The notes beneath the pieces were generated by a model that was not told the DNA's origin, ran no database searches, and saw nothing but the letters and a program-made list of their open reading frames with translations. 64,000 nt of DNA, taken from assembly GCA_036924085.1 (NCBI GenBank), contig JAVGWX010000019.1:20622293-20686292 (forward strand), read 5' to 3'. Source of the stretch: Ariolimax columbianus (taxonomy: Eukaryota; Mollusca; Gastropoda; Stylommatophora; Arionidae). The position numbers and the translations under genes are program-made. Of this stretch, positions 32,769-42,929 are shown piece after piece. Every line of letters begins with the position of its first letter. Within the stretch, counting starts at the first letter, position 1.

Positions 32769-33400
32769 TGCTTGGTATGTTAGTGTCACTATTCTTTGCT
32801 CACCTTTCGGATCATGATAACACTCAAGTGGTAATGTACGAGGGGTGTTCAAATGAAACCGGACCAAACTGCAAAAAGTGAACATACGACGTTTAAAGAG
32901 GGATGTGGGTTAACGCAAGATCTTCTGAGACCAGGCCAGGCGCATATTGTTGCGTCAGAAGATGGCATCGCTAAAATTGATGCAGCAATTCAGGTGGACC
33001 GTCGCCGGGGCTTACGTTCGCCACTCTTCTGTCACCATACACTGCCTGCATTCTGCTATGAATGTTAACTGGTCGACATCGTTCAGCTGTTAGAAATCGA
33101 ATCACCGCTCGCTGATTAATTATGGACGGATTCCGTATCACACCAGCCTTGTTTTCAAAGGTCTGCTGAGGAAACTATGAATCGGAGGATAATTACATTT
33201 TGTAAACTTGACGGTTGGTATGTGCTGTCTACATGAGAAGTGACGTTTACATGAGAAGTTACGTCATCATCTGCATCGTGCGTATGTTCACTTGCTGCAG
33301 TTTGATCCGGTTTCATTTGAACACGCCTCGTATATTACCACTTGAGTGTTATCATGAACCGAAAGGTGATCAAAGAATAGTGACACTAACCTGCCAAGCA
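32769..33400. mobile_element. Mariner-derived foldback element, 120-bp inverted repeats
   Basis: Arms 32769-32888 and 33281-33400 are reverse complements with only scattered mismatches. Inside them lie canonical mariner ends: TA then cgaggggtgttcaaatgaaa from 32839, and ttcatttgaacacgcctcg then TA ending at 33332. That makes a 492-bp TA-flanked unit at 32839-33330. The interior has a sense piece of a transposase linker (LLRPGQAHIV, KIDAAIQVDRRR) joined to an inverted piece of the N-terminal helix-turn-helix (antisense aacagctg to ccgattcat region). Non-autonomous. The outer 70 bp of each arm lies beyond the mariner ends. Confidence 0.85.
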
Positions 33401-33714
33401 AGTCGTAAGAGGCGACTGAGGAGGGTCGAGAATGGGGCTGGCTCCCGCATAAAGTAGACATTTTGAACAACATAAACTTGTAGTTGATGGCTTGGCAGGT
33501 CAATGTTGAGGATATATACTTTACATGGTTCTCTAAGTTTTCATCACTTGTGTCTTGGGAACGCTAGATAAGGGGATACTTGAAACTTGCCGGATTTGAA
33601 CCACTGATTATGTATCGCTTTCTTGAGAGACGAGCGCCTTCGCTCTTAACTTTAACGAGACGTGGTCCTTGTGGAAATGTAAAATATCGTTCGACAGCTC
33701 GCTCTAGATAGTTT

Positions 33715-34165
33715 TCACTTCTCTTATGCTCAAAAAATCTGCATTTACCAGTCCTGCTTTACGGCTCCGAAACATGGACATTGCTGAAACATATGTCGAG
33801 ACTGGAAGCCTTTTACATGCGCAACCAGCCGCATATCCTGGTCATACGATGGCATGGCTACACCAGCAATGTGTGGGTCTCTCTGCTAAAACAGGCCTCC
33901 ATCCAATCTAAGAACACTTCACCGGCGCCGAGTTTCTTTGTTCGATCATGTTGTACGGCAGGACCGGGAAACCCCTGCCCAGATGATACTACACAAGTCG
34001 TTCCTCGGCGCCAAAAGTCTTCTCCCGACCGGCTGGAGGCGCAGAAAAGGCCGTCCCCGAACAGTATGGCTCCAGCAAGTAGCAACCTCATCCTTAGTCC
34101 TGGAACCACGCGACAGCTGTGGGTCATAGATGTGGCCGATTGACGCAACGGGCCTCAGCGAACAT
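33715..34165 (+). mobile_element. RTE-type LINE C-terminus (broken)
   Basis: Plus strand: LPVLLYGSETWTLLKHMSRL then EAFYMRNQPHILVIRWHGY (about 33750-33870). Shifted frames follow with FDHVVRQDRETPAQ and GWRRRKGRPRTVWLQQV. The SETW block and the RGRPR-type block identify the C-terminal domain. The tail is an A/T trinucleotide run (aataataatattaat, 34165-34232) rather than GAA. Confidence 0.85.
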
Positions 34166-34232
34166 AATAATAATATTAATAAAAATAATAATAATAATAA
34201 TTATTATTATTAATATTATTATTATTAATATT
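34165..34232. repeat. (TAA)n/(TTA)n run
   Basis: Trinucleotide A/T run switching from AAT to ATT, partly self-complementary. It is probably the tail of the preceding LINE. Confidence 0.85.
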
Positions 34233-34658
34233 ATGCGGATACGTTTTGCCCTCACTAACCAGTCAGATGTACAATGCCTTATTAACTTCTTGTGCAATAT
34301 AGTCTGACCGACTGTTTTTTGGTCCAACGTGGGGATCAAACGAACGGTTACACTCGACTGCATTCATAGACATCTCAAGGGCAGTAGATCTATAACTTTC
34401 TCAAAGACAGAACAGCATGAAGTAATCGATAGTAGCAAAAAATAATCACTCATATTGAGGCTCTATTGACACCTTCGTCAGTAGCTTGGGAACTACTTGT
34501 ACTTAACATACCAGCATCATTATCATCATCGTTATCTTCGCCTTTGACTGCAGGGCACGTGGTGGTGAAATGCCGGTGAGTAACTCACTGCTATAATCTC
34601 TTTCCATATAATAGTCATGACAGTGTTTGAATAGAGTTTTCCTCGATACAATTCATAA

Positions 34659-34661
34659 TGT

Positions 34662-34755
<94 letters not shown>
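34659..34755. repeat. (TA)n microsatellite
   Basis: About 47 TA units with one C interruption. Confidence 0.96.
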
Positions 34756-34759
<4 letters not shown>

Positions 34760-35345
34760 GGCGTCTCAGCCTTTGCAGACCTTGCGCGGGTCACCCTGTG
34801 AGTAGCCTATCAGGGTAGAAGCCTGGAGGCTGAATATGGAGATCCTGGTCTGCTCAAAATGCAGGATCTCCCTCTGGGCCTCGTTGGTGTAATCCAAAGG
34901 AATGCAACGCATGGCAATTTGGCACTAGCTCTGCTGCAGGAGCTGCCGGAATGAGTTCGCAATTTTGAAACCATCCGCCTTAGGTGCTACCACTCCGGAT
35001 TTTCTGTCTGGGTTTACTCCCGTAGCCCTACCTTATTCCAAACTTTCTACAAGGCAGAGAAGTCTTTGCCCGCAGATGCTAGTTACTCGAGACAGCCGAT
35101 AATACTCTCATCGTCCCAAGAGTAGCCATCACTCTCTGGGACTTGTTGATTTTAAATCAGAGTTCCTCCTCTCCTGGGCGAACTGCCTGAACAGGTTAAC
35201 GAGCTTCGTCTACCCGGGTTTAGAGTCAGTCTACCGTCTCTTAGATTGGCTGCCACCCAACGCTCATGAGTCCATTCTGACTGCCCAGTTATACCTCCGG
35301 GTACTCGGTCGCGCCCCACAGCAGGCTCTGTAAGAAACAAGTGAG
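34756..35345. other. Unidentified, GC-richer segment
   Basis: More GC-rich than its flanks, between the (TA)n run and a family A copy. One plus frame has LRCYHSGFSVWVYSRSP-like sequence, but stops recur in all frames and I cannot place it. Could be an old retroelement body or a host UTR. Confidence 0.3.
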
Positions 35346-35594
35346 CCTCTCATATATTAGACAGAACAATCATATTAGATCTATGTTATCAATGTCAAAA
35401 ATACACTCTGACCATCACACACATACGAAAAGTCACATATATACAAGTAACAGTCATCGTCAGCACAGGGGACATAGTGGACAATGAAGAAATCCAACAA
35501 AAAGTGAGACAACGTCAGGCGTGAAGTATCTACAAAGACAGATAATTCGGTGGTTGAAGCAAGCGACAGAATCGCTTTCGAACACACACCCCAC

Positions 35595-35910
35595 GAACCT
35601 GGTGTTGTTTGCGAATGTCCACAATGAGTAAGTTTTCTCTTTTGTGCGTCCCGAAAAGGACGTTAAGTGGCAGGTTGCAGTAGCTTTCATCACATCTCGA
35701 CCGTGCTGATGAAGGTGGACCTGGGTAATCCAGGCGGTTGTTCTATGCTTGGTTTCGTCTGTGTGTCGGTCACTACTACGGGGATCACGCCGAACCCTCA
35801 CCTCGCTAGCCAGGCCGTCATGTAAACTACCCGAGGAATCTGAGGGGAGGGTTTTGGCCAGTATATTTTGCCTGACTTTGACTAACAAGTCTGGCCGGAC
35901 GTGAGTCTTC
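35595..35910 (-). mobile_element. Family A copy
   Basis: Reverse copy: gtttgcgaatgtccacaatg, cgtcccgaaaaggacgttaa, cgtgctgatgaaggtggacc, cactactacggggatcacgc. The head at the right edge reads gtatattttgcctgactttg. Confidence 0.82.
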
Positions 35911-36095
35911 CTCTCCGCGCGAATCTGTAACACAAGACAGCACGCCTTCATAGGACGAGAAAGCATGAAACATACACATTTAGGGCGTGACACAGAAATA
36001 CCACATCAGCGTATTGTAAACAACAATGATTTCTCAGATTGAAATCAAAGACTCCCCCCCCCCCCCTCTTCCCCTCTCCCTTTTCCCCGACAAGG

Positions 36096-36374
36096 GAGCC
36101 GCGTAGCGCAGTGGTTAGCGCTGGTTTCGCATATAAGAGGACCTGGGCTCATTCCCCAGTTGAGGTGGACATGTTTTTACAGACCGTATCGGCTCCGGGT
36201 TGACCCAGCCTTAAATGAGTACCGGTTCAGTCCAGGAAACCCAGTCCAGGCGGCCGGTGTGATGCTGACCACATCATCCACTATGTGCCCTTGGTTACAA
36301 AATAATATGAGCCTAACACTATATTTCGTATGCGCCGAATGACGTGACGGGACCTTTACTTTTTTTTTACTTAC
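36096..36374 (+). mobile_element. tRNA-derived SINE (family D)
   Basis: tRNA-like head with A box gtagcgcagtggttagcgc (about 36102-36120) and B box gggctcattcccc (about 36147-36159), spaced as in a tRNA gene. The body follows, with gagtaccggttcagtccagg, and a T-rich 3' end. Family knowledge: such boxes drive RNA polymerase III. No second copy with this body is present in the window. Confidence 0.75.
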
Positions 36375-36479
36375 CCCCATCAACTTTCATTGACTCGTGT
36401 AGCCAGAAGTGATGACATAACATCACGAGTGTAAGTCAGTAAGTAGGTCACGCGTTGTAACAGGTAGCTGAAAAACGTA

Positions 36480-36480
<1 letters not shown>

Positions 36481-36525
<45 letters not shown>
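36481..36525. repeat. (TA)n microsatellite
   Basis: Perfect TA run. Just before it, gtcagtaagtaggtcac (from about 36427) is shared with 44633-44650. Confidence 0.95.
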
Positions 36526-36529
<4 letters not shown>

Positions 36530-36867
36530 ACACGCACGCTCTATGACAAAGGGCTGTAAATATGCATGAGCAATTCCTGAAATCAATCATTGACCGACTC
36601 TTAGGTAAAGACACTGAAATCGATGACTCAGCAACACACAGACCGCGGGAGCTTAGAGTCACACGTTGGTCATATGTGAGACGTCAGCGATGATTGAGCT
36701 GGATTGCGTTCAGGTTGGATATGGTGATCTAAGTTCAGAACAAAAATCAGATATATGGATCGGACATTAACAGTGGAGAAAACAGAAGGCTAAGGTAATT
36801 AATAAAGTAAGTAAGAAATCTATTCAATATAAATAATGACGAATGTCAACAATGATGGAATGTAGGA

Positions 36868-37415
36868 CAAGGTTGAGCCAATAGCAATTGGTAGGAACCA
36901 GATACCAGAGCTCAATTTCAGAGCGGAGGCAGAGGCACTGAAGGCTGCAGTAGAAGACATGCTGACAGGCGAAAGCAATGAAAGCCAGATAGTCCTGTTT
37001 ACAGATGCCCTGTCCGTGGTTACAACACTAAAAAGCCATAAAAATACAGAACTTAATGATTTAAGAGCAGTACTCTGTCAACTATGCCAGCAGTCCGCAC
37101 CAAGAAGAGTAGTGGTACAGTGGGTTCCATCCCACTGTAACATTCAAGGCAACGAGGAGGCAGACATACTGGCAAAAGAAGGTGCAAGATTACCACAACC
37201 AGATTCTAGTGTGACCTACGAAGAGTCCAAAAGGTTTATTAGGGCCAGATACATGGCCAAATGGGAAACAGAACATACTGGCTACACAAACAATGAGCAG
37301 AAAATAACAGGTCGTGGTCTTCAGACTCCGCACGGGCCACAACAGACTGAGGTACCATATATTCAATAAACTGAAGATAGGTGGCACTGTCGAATGCACC
37401 TGTGTAGCAGACCCT
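36868..37415 (+). mobile_element. Chimeric LINE fragment: RT stub joined to RNase H
   Basis: Plus-strand frame: IAIGRNQIPEL (about 36877-36909), nearly identical to the segment just before the catalytic YADD in the 23.7-kb RTE copy. It is directly followed by NFRAEAEALKAAVED, the RNase H Glu motif of the other LINE family. Then LFTDALSVVTTL (catalytic Asp), VVVQWVPSHCNIQGNEEADI (last Asp) and RYMAKWETEHTGYT. The frame is lost near 37300. The knuckle is cut after TVECTC at about 37405, so the usual 3' end is missing. First RNase H Asp absent. Confidence 0.82.
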
Positions 37416-38100
37416 CTGCTGCCGTGATCTAACTTAGAACATTCTCACACTCATCCACATCATCATGACCATACTCAGTAAATGACATATCACACAGCAG
37501 GTGGCATATTGATTATATCATACTCATATCATAGAATGAGTAGAGAAATTACAAACACAATATAATACATATCTTAACTAAACATTCTACTAAAACGGGA
37601 ATTGTAAGCATTAGCTCTTGATGGAATTCCCAACTATCTAAAAACCCAGTTCTATTGCCTTGCAATTACATCACACACACATCGCCTTAACTGCGTCTTC
37701 GACACACCTTATCAAATACTCTTCCTCACTGAAATCCCCTCAGGCGGGCGATCTCGACATAACTCGTTCACAATGTGTCCTTGCTTACAAACACATGTTC
37801 AGATTATATATTAATGCAAACTCACACACCTATTTGAGCGATCCTGTTCTATCACTAAACATTCGTCCAACAGTCTATCAATCGCTCCTCTATCTAAATC
37901 GGTGAGTTAAACATACTATCCACATTCAGTTTCTCTCTCTCTCCCATACAGCCTCTCTCTATCTAGCCTCTCTCTCCATCTCTCCTCCAGCCTCCCGAGC
38001 TAAACTTTGTCTCGAGTTATATATCCTCAAGCAAGGCCAGAGCTTGACCAATCGATCTCAGGTATGGTCATCTTCAATCCCAATTGGAACGAAACACTTT
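37416..38100. other. Unannotated AT-rich spacer
   Basis: No gene recognised. CT-rich at 37930-37990. Confidence 0.45.
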
Positions 38101-38389
38101 GCACACCTGTCACTCATTTCTCTCGCAGCAAGCCCCGCTGCCAATTTCGTCTGTCAATCAATTTCCCCCTACCAAAATCGGAAGGCCAGTGGTCAGTTTC
38201 TATCTGTCCACATTCCTTAACCCAACTCTGTTCTCCTTTGCTGAGCACACCTGTCACTCATTTCTCTCGCAGCAAGCCCCGCTGCCAATTTCGTCTGTCA
38301 ATCAATTTCCCCCTACCAAAATCGGAAGGCCAGTGGTCAGTTTCTATCTGTCCACATTCCTTAACCCAACTCTGTTCTCCTTTGCTGAG
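38101..38389. repeat. Perfect 144-bp tandem duplication
   Basis: Two adjacent copies (38101-38244 and 38245-38388) show no difference that I can find, implying a recent event. One frame stays open over both because 144 = 3 x 48, but its peptide shows no recognised motif. Confidence 0.95.
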
Positions 38390-38464
38390 ACGGTGAGTGA
38401 CCTTGACATGCATTCAGGTAGCTTTAAGCTTTAACATGTTCAGGCATCCTAAACTCCCCTTGCT

Positions 38465-38692
38465 CCGGCGGGAACTGTTACACCTGTGGTACAGTGAAAA
38501 TGGCCGCTGAACATCTGCTGCAAAATTGCTCGACATACGAGTACCAGAGAAAGCAGATGTGGTCATCACCAGTGCCAACACTAGACAAGCTATATGGCTG
38601 TGTCGACAGCCACAGGATGACAGCTGCTTTCTTCGAACAAATACAAGTTGACGTCTGACAGCGTACGAAGAAGAAGAAGAAGAAGAAGAAGA
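38465..38692 (+). mobile_element. RNase H-type LINE 3' end with (GAA)n
   Basis: Plus strand: GNCYTCGTVKMAAEHLLQNC (Cys/His knuckle), STYEYQRKQMWSSPV, LDKLYGCVDS, MTAAFFEQIQVDV and stop. Then cagcgtacg and a (GAA)n tail to 38692. This is an intact 3' terminus; about 225 bp is retained. Confidence 0.9.
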
Positions 38693-38969
38693 TACCAGAG
38701 CTCAAGTATGCAGATGAAAAAGATGTCTCAAAGAGCGCTGCTGTGCTGGAACGGATGATCATGTCGGTAAAACAAAACAGCGAAGAAGCAAATCTATATC
38801 TGAATATGAGTAAAACCAAACTAATGTGCGCAGACAAGATACAAACCAAACCTAAAGTTATTCTCGATCAACAGGAAATGGAGAAAGTAACACGTTTTGA
38901 GTACCTCGGTTCAATTATAAGCAGCAATGTAGATTGCCTGAAGGAAGTGAGACGGAGAATGGATATGGC

Positions 38970-39309
38970 AATGCAGAGGTTGAATAACAAGTGAAACTTA
39001 TGGCAGAGGTTGAATAACATGTGAAACTTATGGCAGAGGTTGAATAACATGTGAAACTTATGGCAGAGGTTGAATAACATGTGAAACTTATGGCAAGGGT
39101 TGAATAACATGTGAAACTTATGGCAGAGGTTGAATAACATGTGAAACTTATGACAGAGGTTGAATAACATGTGAAACTTATGGCAGAGGTTGAATAACAT
39201 GTGAAACTTATGACAGAGGTTGAATAACATGTGAAACTTATGGCAGAGGTTGAATAACATGTGAAACTTATGGCAGAGGTTGAATAACATGTGAAACTTA
39301 TGGCAGAAG
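38970..39309. repeat. 30-bp array of LINE codons (AMQRLNN)
   Basis: About eleven units of ggcagaggttgaataacatg plus tgaaacttat, exact 30-bp period. The founding unit is the LINE's own AMQRLNN codons at 38969-38991, and each later unit contains a stop (tga). Confidence 0.95.
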
Positions 39310-39689
39310 TCTGATAAAATGATTAACATAACAATCCTACGAACTTTGTTCTTCCCTGTGGTAACATACGCCTGTGAAACATCACAAACACTTAAGAAAA
39401 GAATTGCATATTAAAAAATAAAATGCTAAAGGAGGGTGCCCAAAATACCATGGATAGCGAAACGGAAAAAATACAGATATCCTACAAGAACTGGATATCG
39501 AGGAAAATTGTTTAGTAAACAATATCTTCTCAAGAAAACTAAAATATTATGGCCACATCAAACGTCGTAATGGCCTGGAGAGAACTATACTGGAGGGCAT
39601 GGGGCCTGCGAAGCGGGGTAGAAGCAGACCAAGGAGAAGATTGACACAAGACATCACAGAGGTTCTGAAGATGACAGCGGCAGAGGTGG

Positions 39690-40180
39690 TAGTTGTGGCT
39701 AGAGATCGAGTGTCTTAAAGATAAGCTTTTGTGAGAGCGACGTTCTGTGGGAGTTGTGGCTAGAGATCGAGTGTCTTAAAGATACGCTTTTGTGAGAGCG
39801 ACGTTCTGTGGGAGTTGTGGCTAGAGATCGAGTGTCTTAAAGATAAGCTTTTGTGAGAGCGACGTTCTGTGGGAGTTGTGGCTAGAGATCGGCAATCTTA
39901 CATAACGGCTGTTATGAGAGCGTAATTCTGAGGGAGTTGTGGCTAGAGATCGACTATCTTACATAACAGCTGTTATGAGAGCGTAATTCTGAGGGAGTTG
40001 TGGCTAGAGATCGGCAATCTTACATAACGGCTGTTATGAGAGCGATATTCTGAGGGAGTTGTGGCTAGAGAGCGACAATCTTATATAACGGCTGCTATGA
40101 GAGCGATATTCTGAGGGAGTTGTGGCTAGAGATCGACAATTTTACATAACGGCTGTTATGAGAGCGACGCTCTTCCAAGG
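39690..40180. repeat. 61-bp array, LINE 3' end
   Basis: About eight units beginning gagttgtggctagagatcga. The first three are near identical (gtcttaaagataagcttttg). The later ones form a second variant (cttacataacggctgttatg). Each unit repeats the final codons LARDR and the stop region of the LINE. Confidence 0.95.
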
Positions 40181-40354
40181 ACATGCTGCATGACGAAGTA
40201 GGAAATATTGTCTAAAGAAAAGAATACGTGATCAAACATTAAAACAGTGCAAGTGATTCTCCTGTCTTGGAAATAAGAAAACGGGAAAGTTCAAGGTCTA
40301 GCTCACGGCAACAATTCCCGTCGGGAACGAAGATAACTCTTCATGTACTAAGCC

Positions 40355-40585
40355 GCAACCTATGTGAGACGGAGTGGCCAGTTTCCTTCCCTGCTGTATT
40401 TACCTTCCTAAACTCATACGTCAAGTACCCATTTACAGCTGGGTATTACCGATGGAGTAGCGGTTATACCAGACACGAACCGTGACTAGGATTGTGCGTG
40501 TCTGTCCGTGAATTCGAACCACTCGCACCATGTGATTTCAGTCTAGTAAGGGAACTCACTGTCGACTACACTACACGCTCCAGAA
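40355..40585 (-). mobile_element. tRNA-derived SINE (family E)
   Basis: Minus strand: head ggagcgtgtagtgtagtcga (A-box region), gcgagtggttcgaattcacg (B box), body with ggtataaccgctactcc and the tail motif cagctgtaaatgggtacttg. It ends near gtctcacataggttgcg. Related tails occur at 18590 and 42930. Confidence 0.7.
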
Positions 40586-41481
40586 CATGGCGGTAACATG
40601 AGAGTGATTGTTTACGTATGCCTATCAATACAGTGTAGCGATAAACCTTATCAAATAACAAACAGCTTATGACAAAAGTATTAATGAACTATAAATATGG
40701 ATATATAGAAGCATGGAGTGCATGTCCTGGAAAGTAAATACACCCGTCATCAGCAATGATACATTTGAAGCAGAGAATTTATGAGCAAAACCACAAAGTT
40801 CAAATATTGTAGTTGTACCAAAAGACATAATGTTGCTGAAAACATTTCTGGAATGAAAGATAAAGGGAAATCGCGCGAAAAGTAGATTGCTTTATAAGTT
40901 AGTTGATAACGTCAAAAGAGGAACATGAAAAAGCCTGTCAGATTGCACCATCAAGGCATGCGACAAGAGTACGTTGGAGATCCATTGCAGCCGACCTTAG
41001 CTGTGAAGATGTCACCTGAATTGAGATAAGCTAGAACAATCAATGATTCGCAGGAACCATTAACATAAATACCACTCGGTCCATGCTAAAATCTTCGGAC
41101 CACATGTGTGTCTGCCATACGTACCGTGCAGTCGAATCTTGCTTTTTGTCCTTCCGGTTGGAAGACACATGGCTCTGTTCATCCATCTTCGGACAGCCCG
41201 AGACTTTGTCCATCCATCCTCGACCCGCCCGAGTCTTTGTCCATCCATCTTCGACCCGCCGGAGACTTTGTTCATTCATGTTCGGTCCGCCCTAAACTTT
41301 CCCTATCCATATTCGGCCTGCCAGATAATTTGTTCATCCATCTTTGACTCGCCCGAGACTTTGTTCATTCTGTTTTGTTCCAAACAACTAAACTATTGTC
41401 GAAGTTGAGCACTAACCGTTAGTAAATAGTTGCAGAAATAAATAACACAATGCTAATAAGTATACACGAGTCGTGTTCGTA

Positions 41482-41485
<4 letters not shown>
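40586..41485. other. Unannotated; weak 26-34-bp tandem at 41170-41370
   Basis: At about 41175-41370, cgagactttgtccatccatc recurs with cgacccgcc (five diverged units of roughly 34 bp). Nothing coding is recognised. Confidence 0.5.

Positions 41486-41545
<60 letters not shown>
41486..41545. repeat. (TG)/(TA)n microsatellite
   Basis: TGTG then about 23 TA units. A second (TA)n lies at 42637-42658 on the far side of the mariner. Confidence 0.95.
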
Positions 41546-41550
<5 letters not shown>

Positions 41551-41639
41551 ATCTAACTACTATCATTAGTTATGTGCACTTGTGTTCTATTACTGATAGG
41601 TGGCCGACTTGCCATGGCCAGTCACGTGACATATAAATA

Positions 41640-42636
41640 AAAATGGCGGACAGCACTGTTAGGGCATACATGGAAACCGCGTGTTGCGATGAAGTTTCTT
41701 GTGAAAGAAGGCGTGAAATCTACGGAAATTTACAGAAGACTGCAATCATAATAATGCGATGAAACACGATGAATAAGACATTTGAATGGTGTAAACGTTT
41801 TAGAGAAGACAGTACATCCGAGAGTGATGATCCCGGCCGTGGTGGCTCTCAACCCACCACAGTCATTCCTGTAAATATCCAGATTGTGGAACGCCTTATC
41901 CTGGAAAATCGACGCATAACGTGTCACGAAATTGCACAAGAGACAAAATCTTTCTCTGGGTACGGTGTGAACACTATTATTCACGAACAATTGTCTTTTC
42001 GGAAGGTTAGCGCACGTTGGGTGCCAAAAGAGCTTTACGCTTTTGACTGGCAGAGAAGAGGAGTTCAAATCTGCGCTGAATTGAAGGATCGTTTTGAGAT
42101 GGAAGGGCGTGACTTTTTGGATCGCTTCATTACATGTGACGAAATTTGGGCGCATCATTATACTCCAGAATCGGCATGAGCATCCAAGCTGTCCAAAGAA
42201 TTCGTAGAGGTCAGTATTTCAGCACTGATGACGAAGTGAAACAGGCTGTGGTTGAGTTTATTCACAATTTTAAAATGTGTATGGCCAGATACCGGACCGA
42301 GACGAGAACACAAACAAAACCTACGTTACGACCAATAGGTCTTCATCAGGGACAACAAATAACAACAACAATGAACTAACAAATCAACATGTAAGGAAAA
42401 AATGGTCTACTTATCTGACAGTAGACCCAGTCTGTCTAAGCGGCCGGTTGGATCAGATGCTTGACTGAATATGAAAGGTAGCGGTCAAATAAGGTGGCCA
42501 GGAGAGCGTAAGAAGTGTTAAACGCTGGAATAATTGCATACACTTTGCAGGTGATTATATCGACAAAAAATGGCATTTTGACCACTTGAATTTTTTTTCT
42601 TTCCAAAACAGTTCCGTTAGACTTGAACGCCCCTCA
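41640..42636 (+). mobile_element. Mariner-like transposon (broken, internally deleted)
   Basis: Remnant of a Tc1/mariner transposase. An early frame reads MKFLVKEGVKSTEIYRRLQS (first helix-turn-helix) and then breaks. It resumes at 41769 with MNKTFEWCKRFRED, DDPGRGGSQP and VERLILENRRITCHEIAQ (second HTH region). Then FITCDEIWAHHYTPES, where the Asp is the first of the catalytic triad. The region with the second and third Asp is deleted, and STDDEVKQAVVEFI follows at about 42220. Family F (42283-42366) and unplaced sequence interrupt before VKRWNNCIHFAGDYIDK-type codons (about 42517-42570). The right end acttgaacgcccctca borders TA. The left terminal repeat was not found. Confidence 0.85.
42283..42366 (+). 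mobile_element. Family F fragment inside mariner
   Basis: aaacctacgttacgaccaat and aggtcttcatcagggacaac match the reverse complement of 26640-26720. It sits between transposase C-terminal blocks. Confidence 0.75.
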
Positions 42637-42929
42637 TATATATATATATATATATATAAGTCACACGCTCACACACATATATTTATTATAAACGTGTTTT
42701 ATATATTATAAAGGTATGAAATGTATGTTCTGAACGAAAGCATACATTATTTGAAATAAATTCTCTACTAGCTACATAATACGCGATCACATCTGTTCTG
42801 CGTCATCAATTATGCCCACACATGTGTCATGACATCAACTTGATAGCCGCACGTTCGTTATGACGTGAAATAGATCAGTGACGTCCCATCACAGACACTG
42901 CAGTTGTAAATGTAATGTTAGAGAGTTTG

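Larger units (their letters stand above)
38693..40200 (+). mobile_element. RTE-type LINE with two internal arrays
   Basis: It begins gataccagagctcaagtatg, directly after the GAA tail of the previous element, coding IPELKYADE (altered catalytic box; the second Asp is Glu). Then LERMIMSVKQNSEEANLYL, KPKVILDQQEMEKVTRFEYL, GSIISSNVDCLKEVRRRM and AMQRLNN. A 30-bp array interrupts at 38970-39309. Then LRTLFFPVVTYACETSQ, LDIEENCLVNNIFSRKLKYY, GHIKRRNGLERTILEGMGPA, KRGRSRPRRRLTQDITEV and VVARDRVS before the stop at about 39716. The 61-bp array (39690-40180) and terminal gacgctcttccaaggacatg close the element. Frameshifts occur between blocks. Confidence 0.9.

Noticed and set aside
36096..36170. Functional tRNA gene
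   Set aside because: A and B boxes are present, but acceptor and anticodon stems pair poorly and a SINE body follows.
38007..38434. 129-codon frame spanning a duplicated segment
   Set aside because: Openness is doubled by the perfect 144-bp duplication; no domain recognised and a second frame is open as well.
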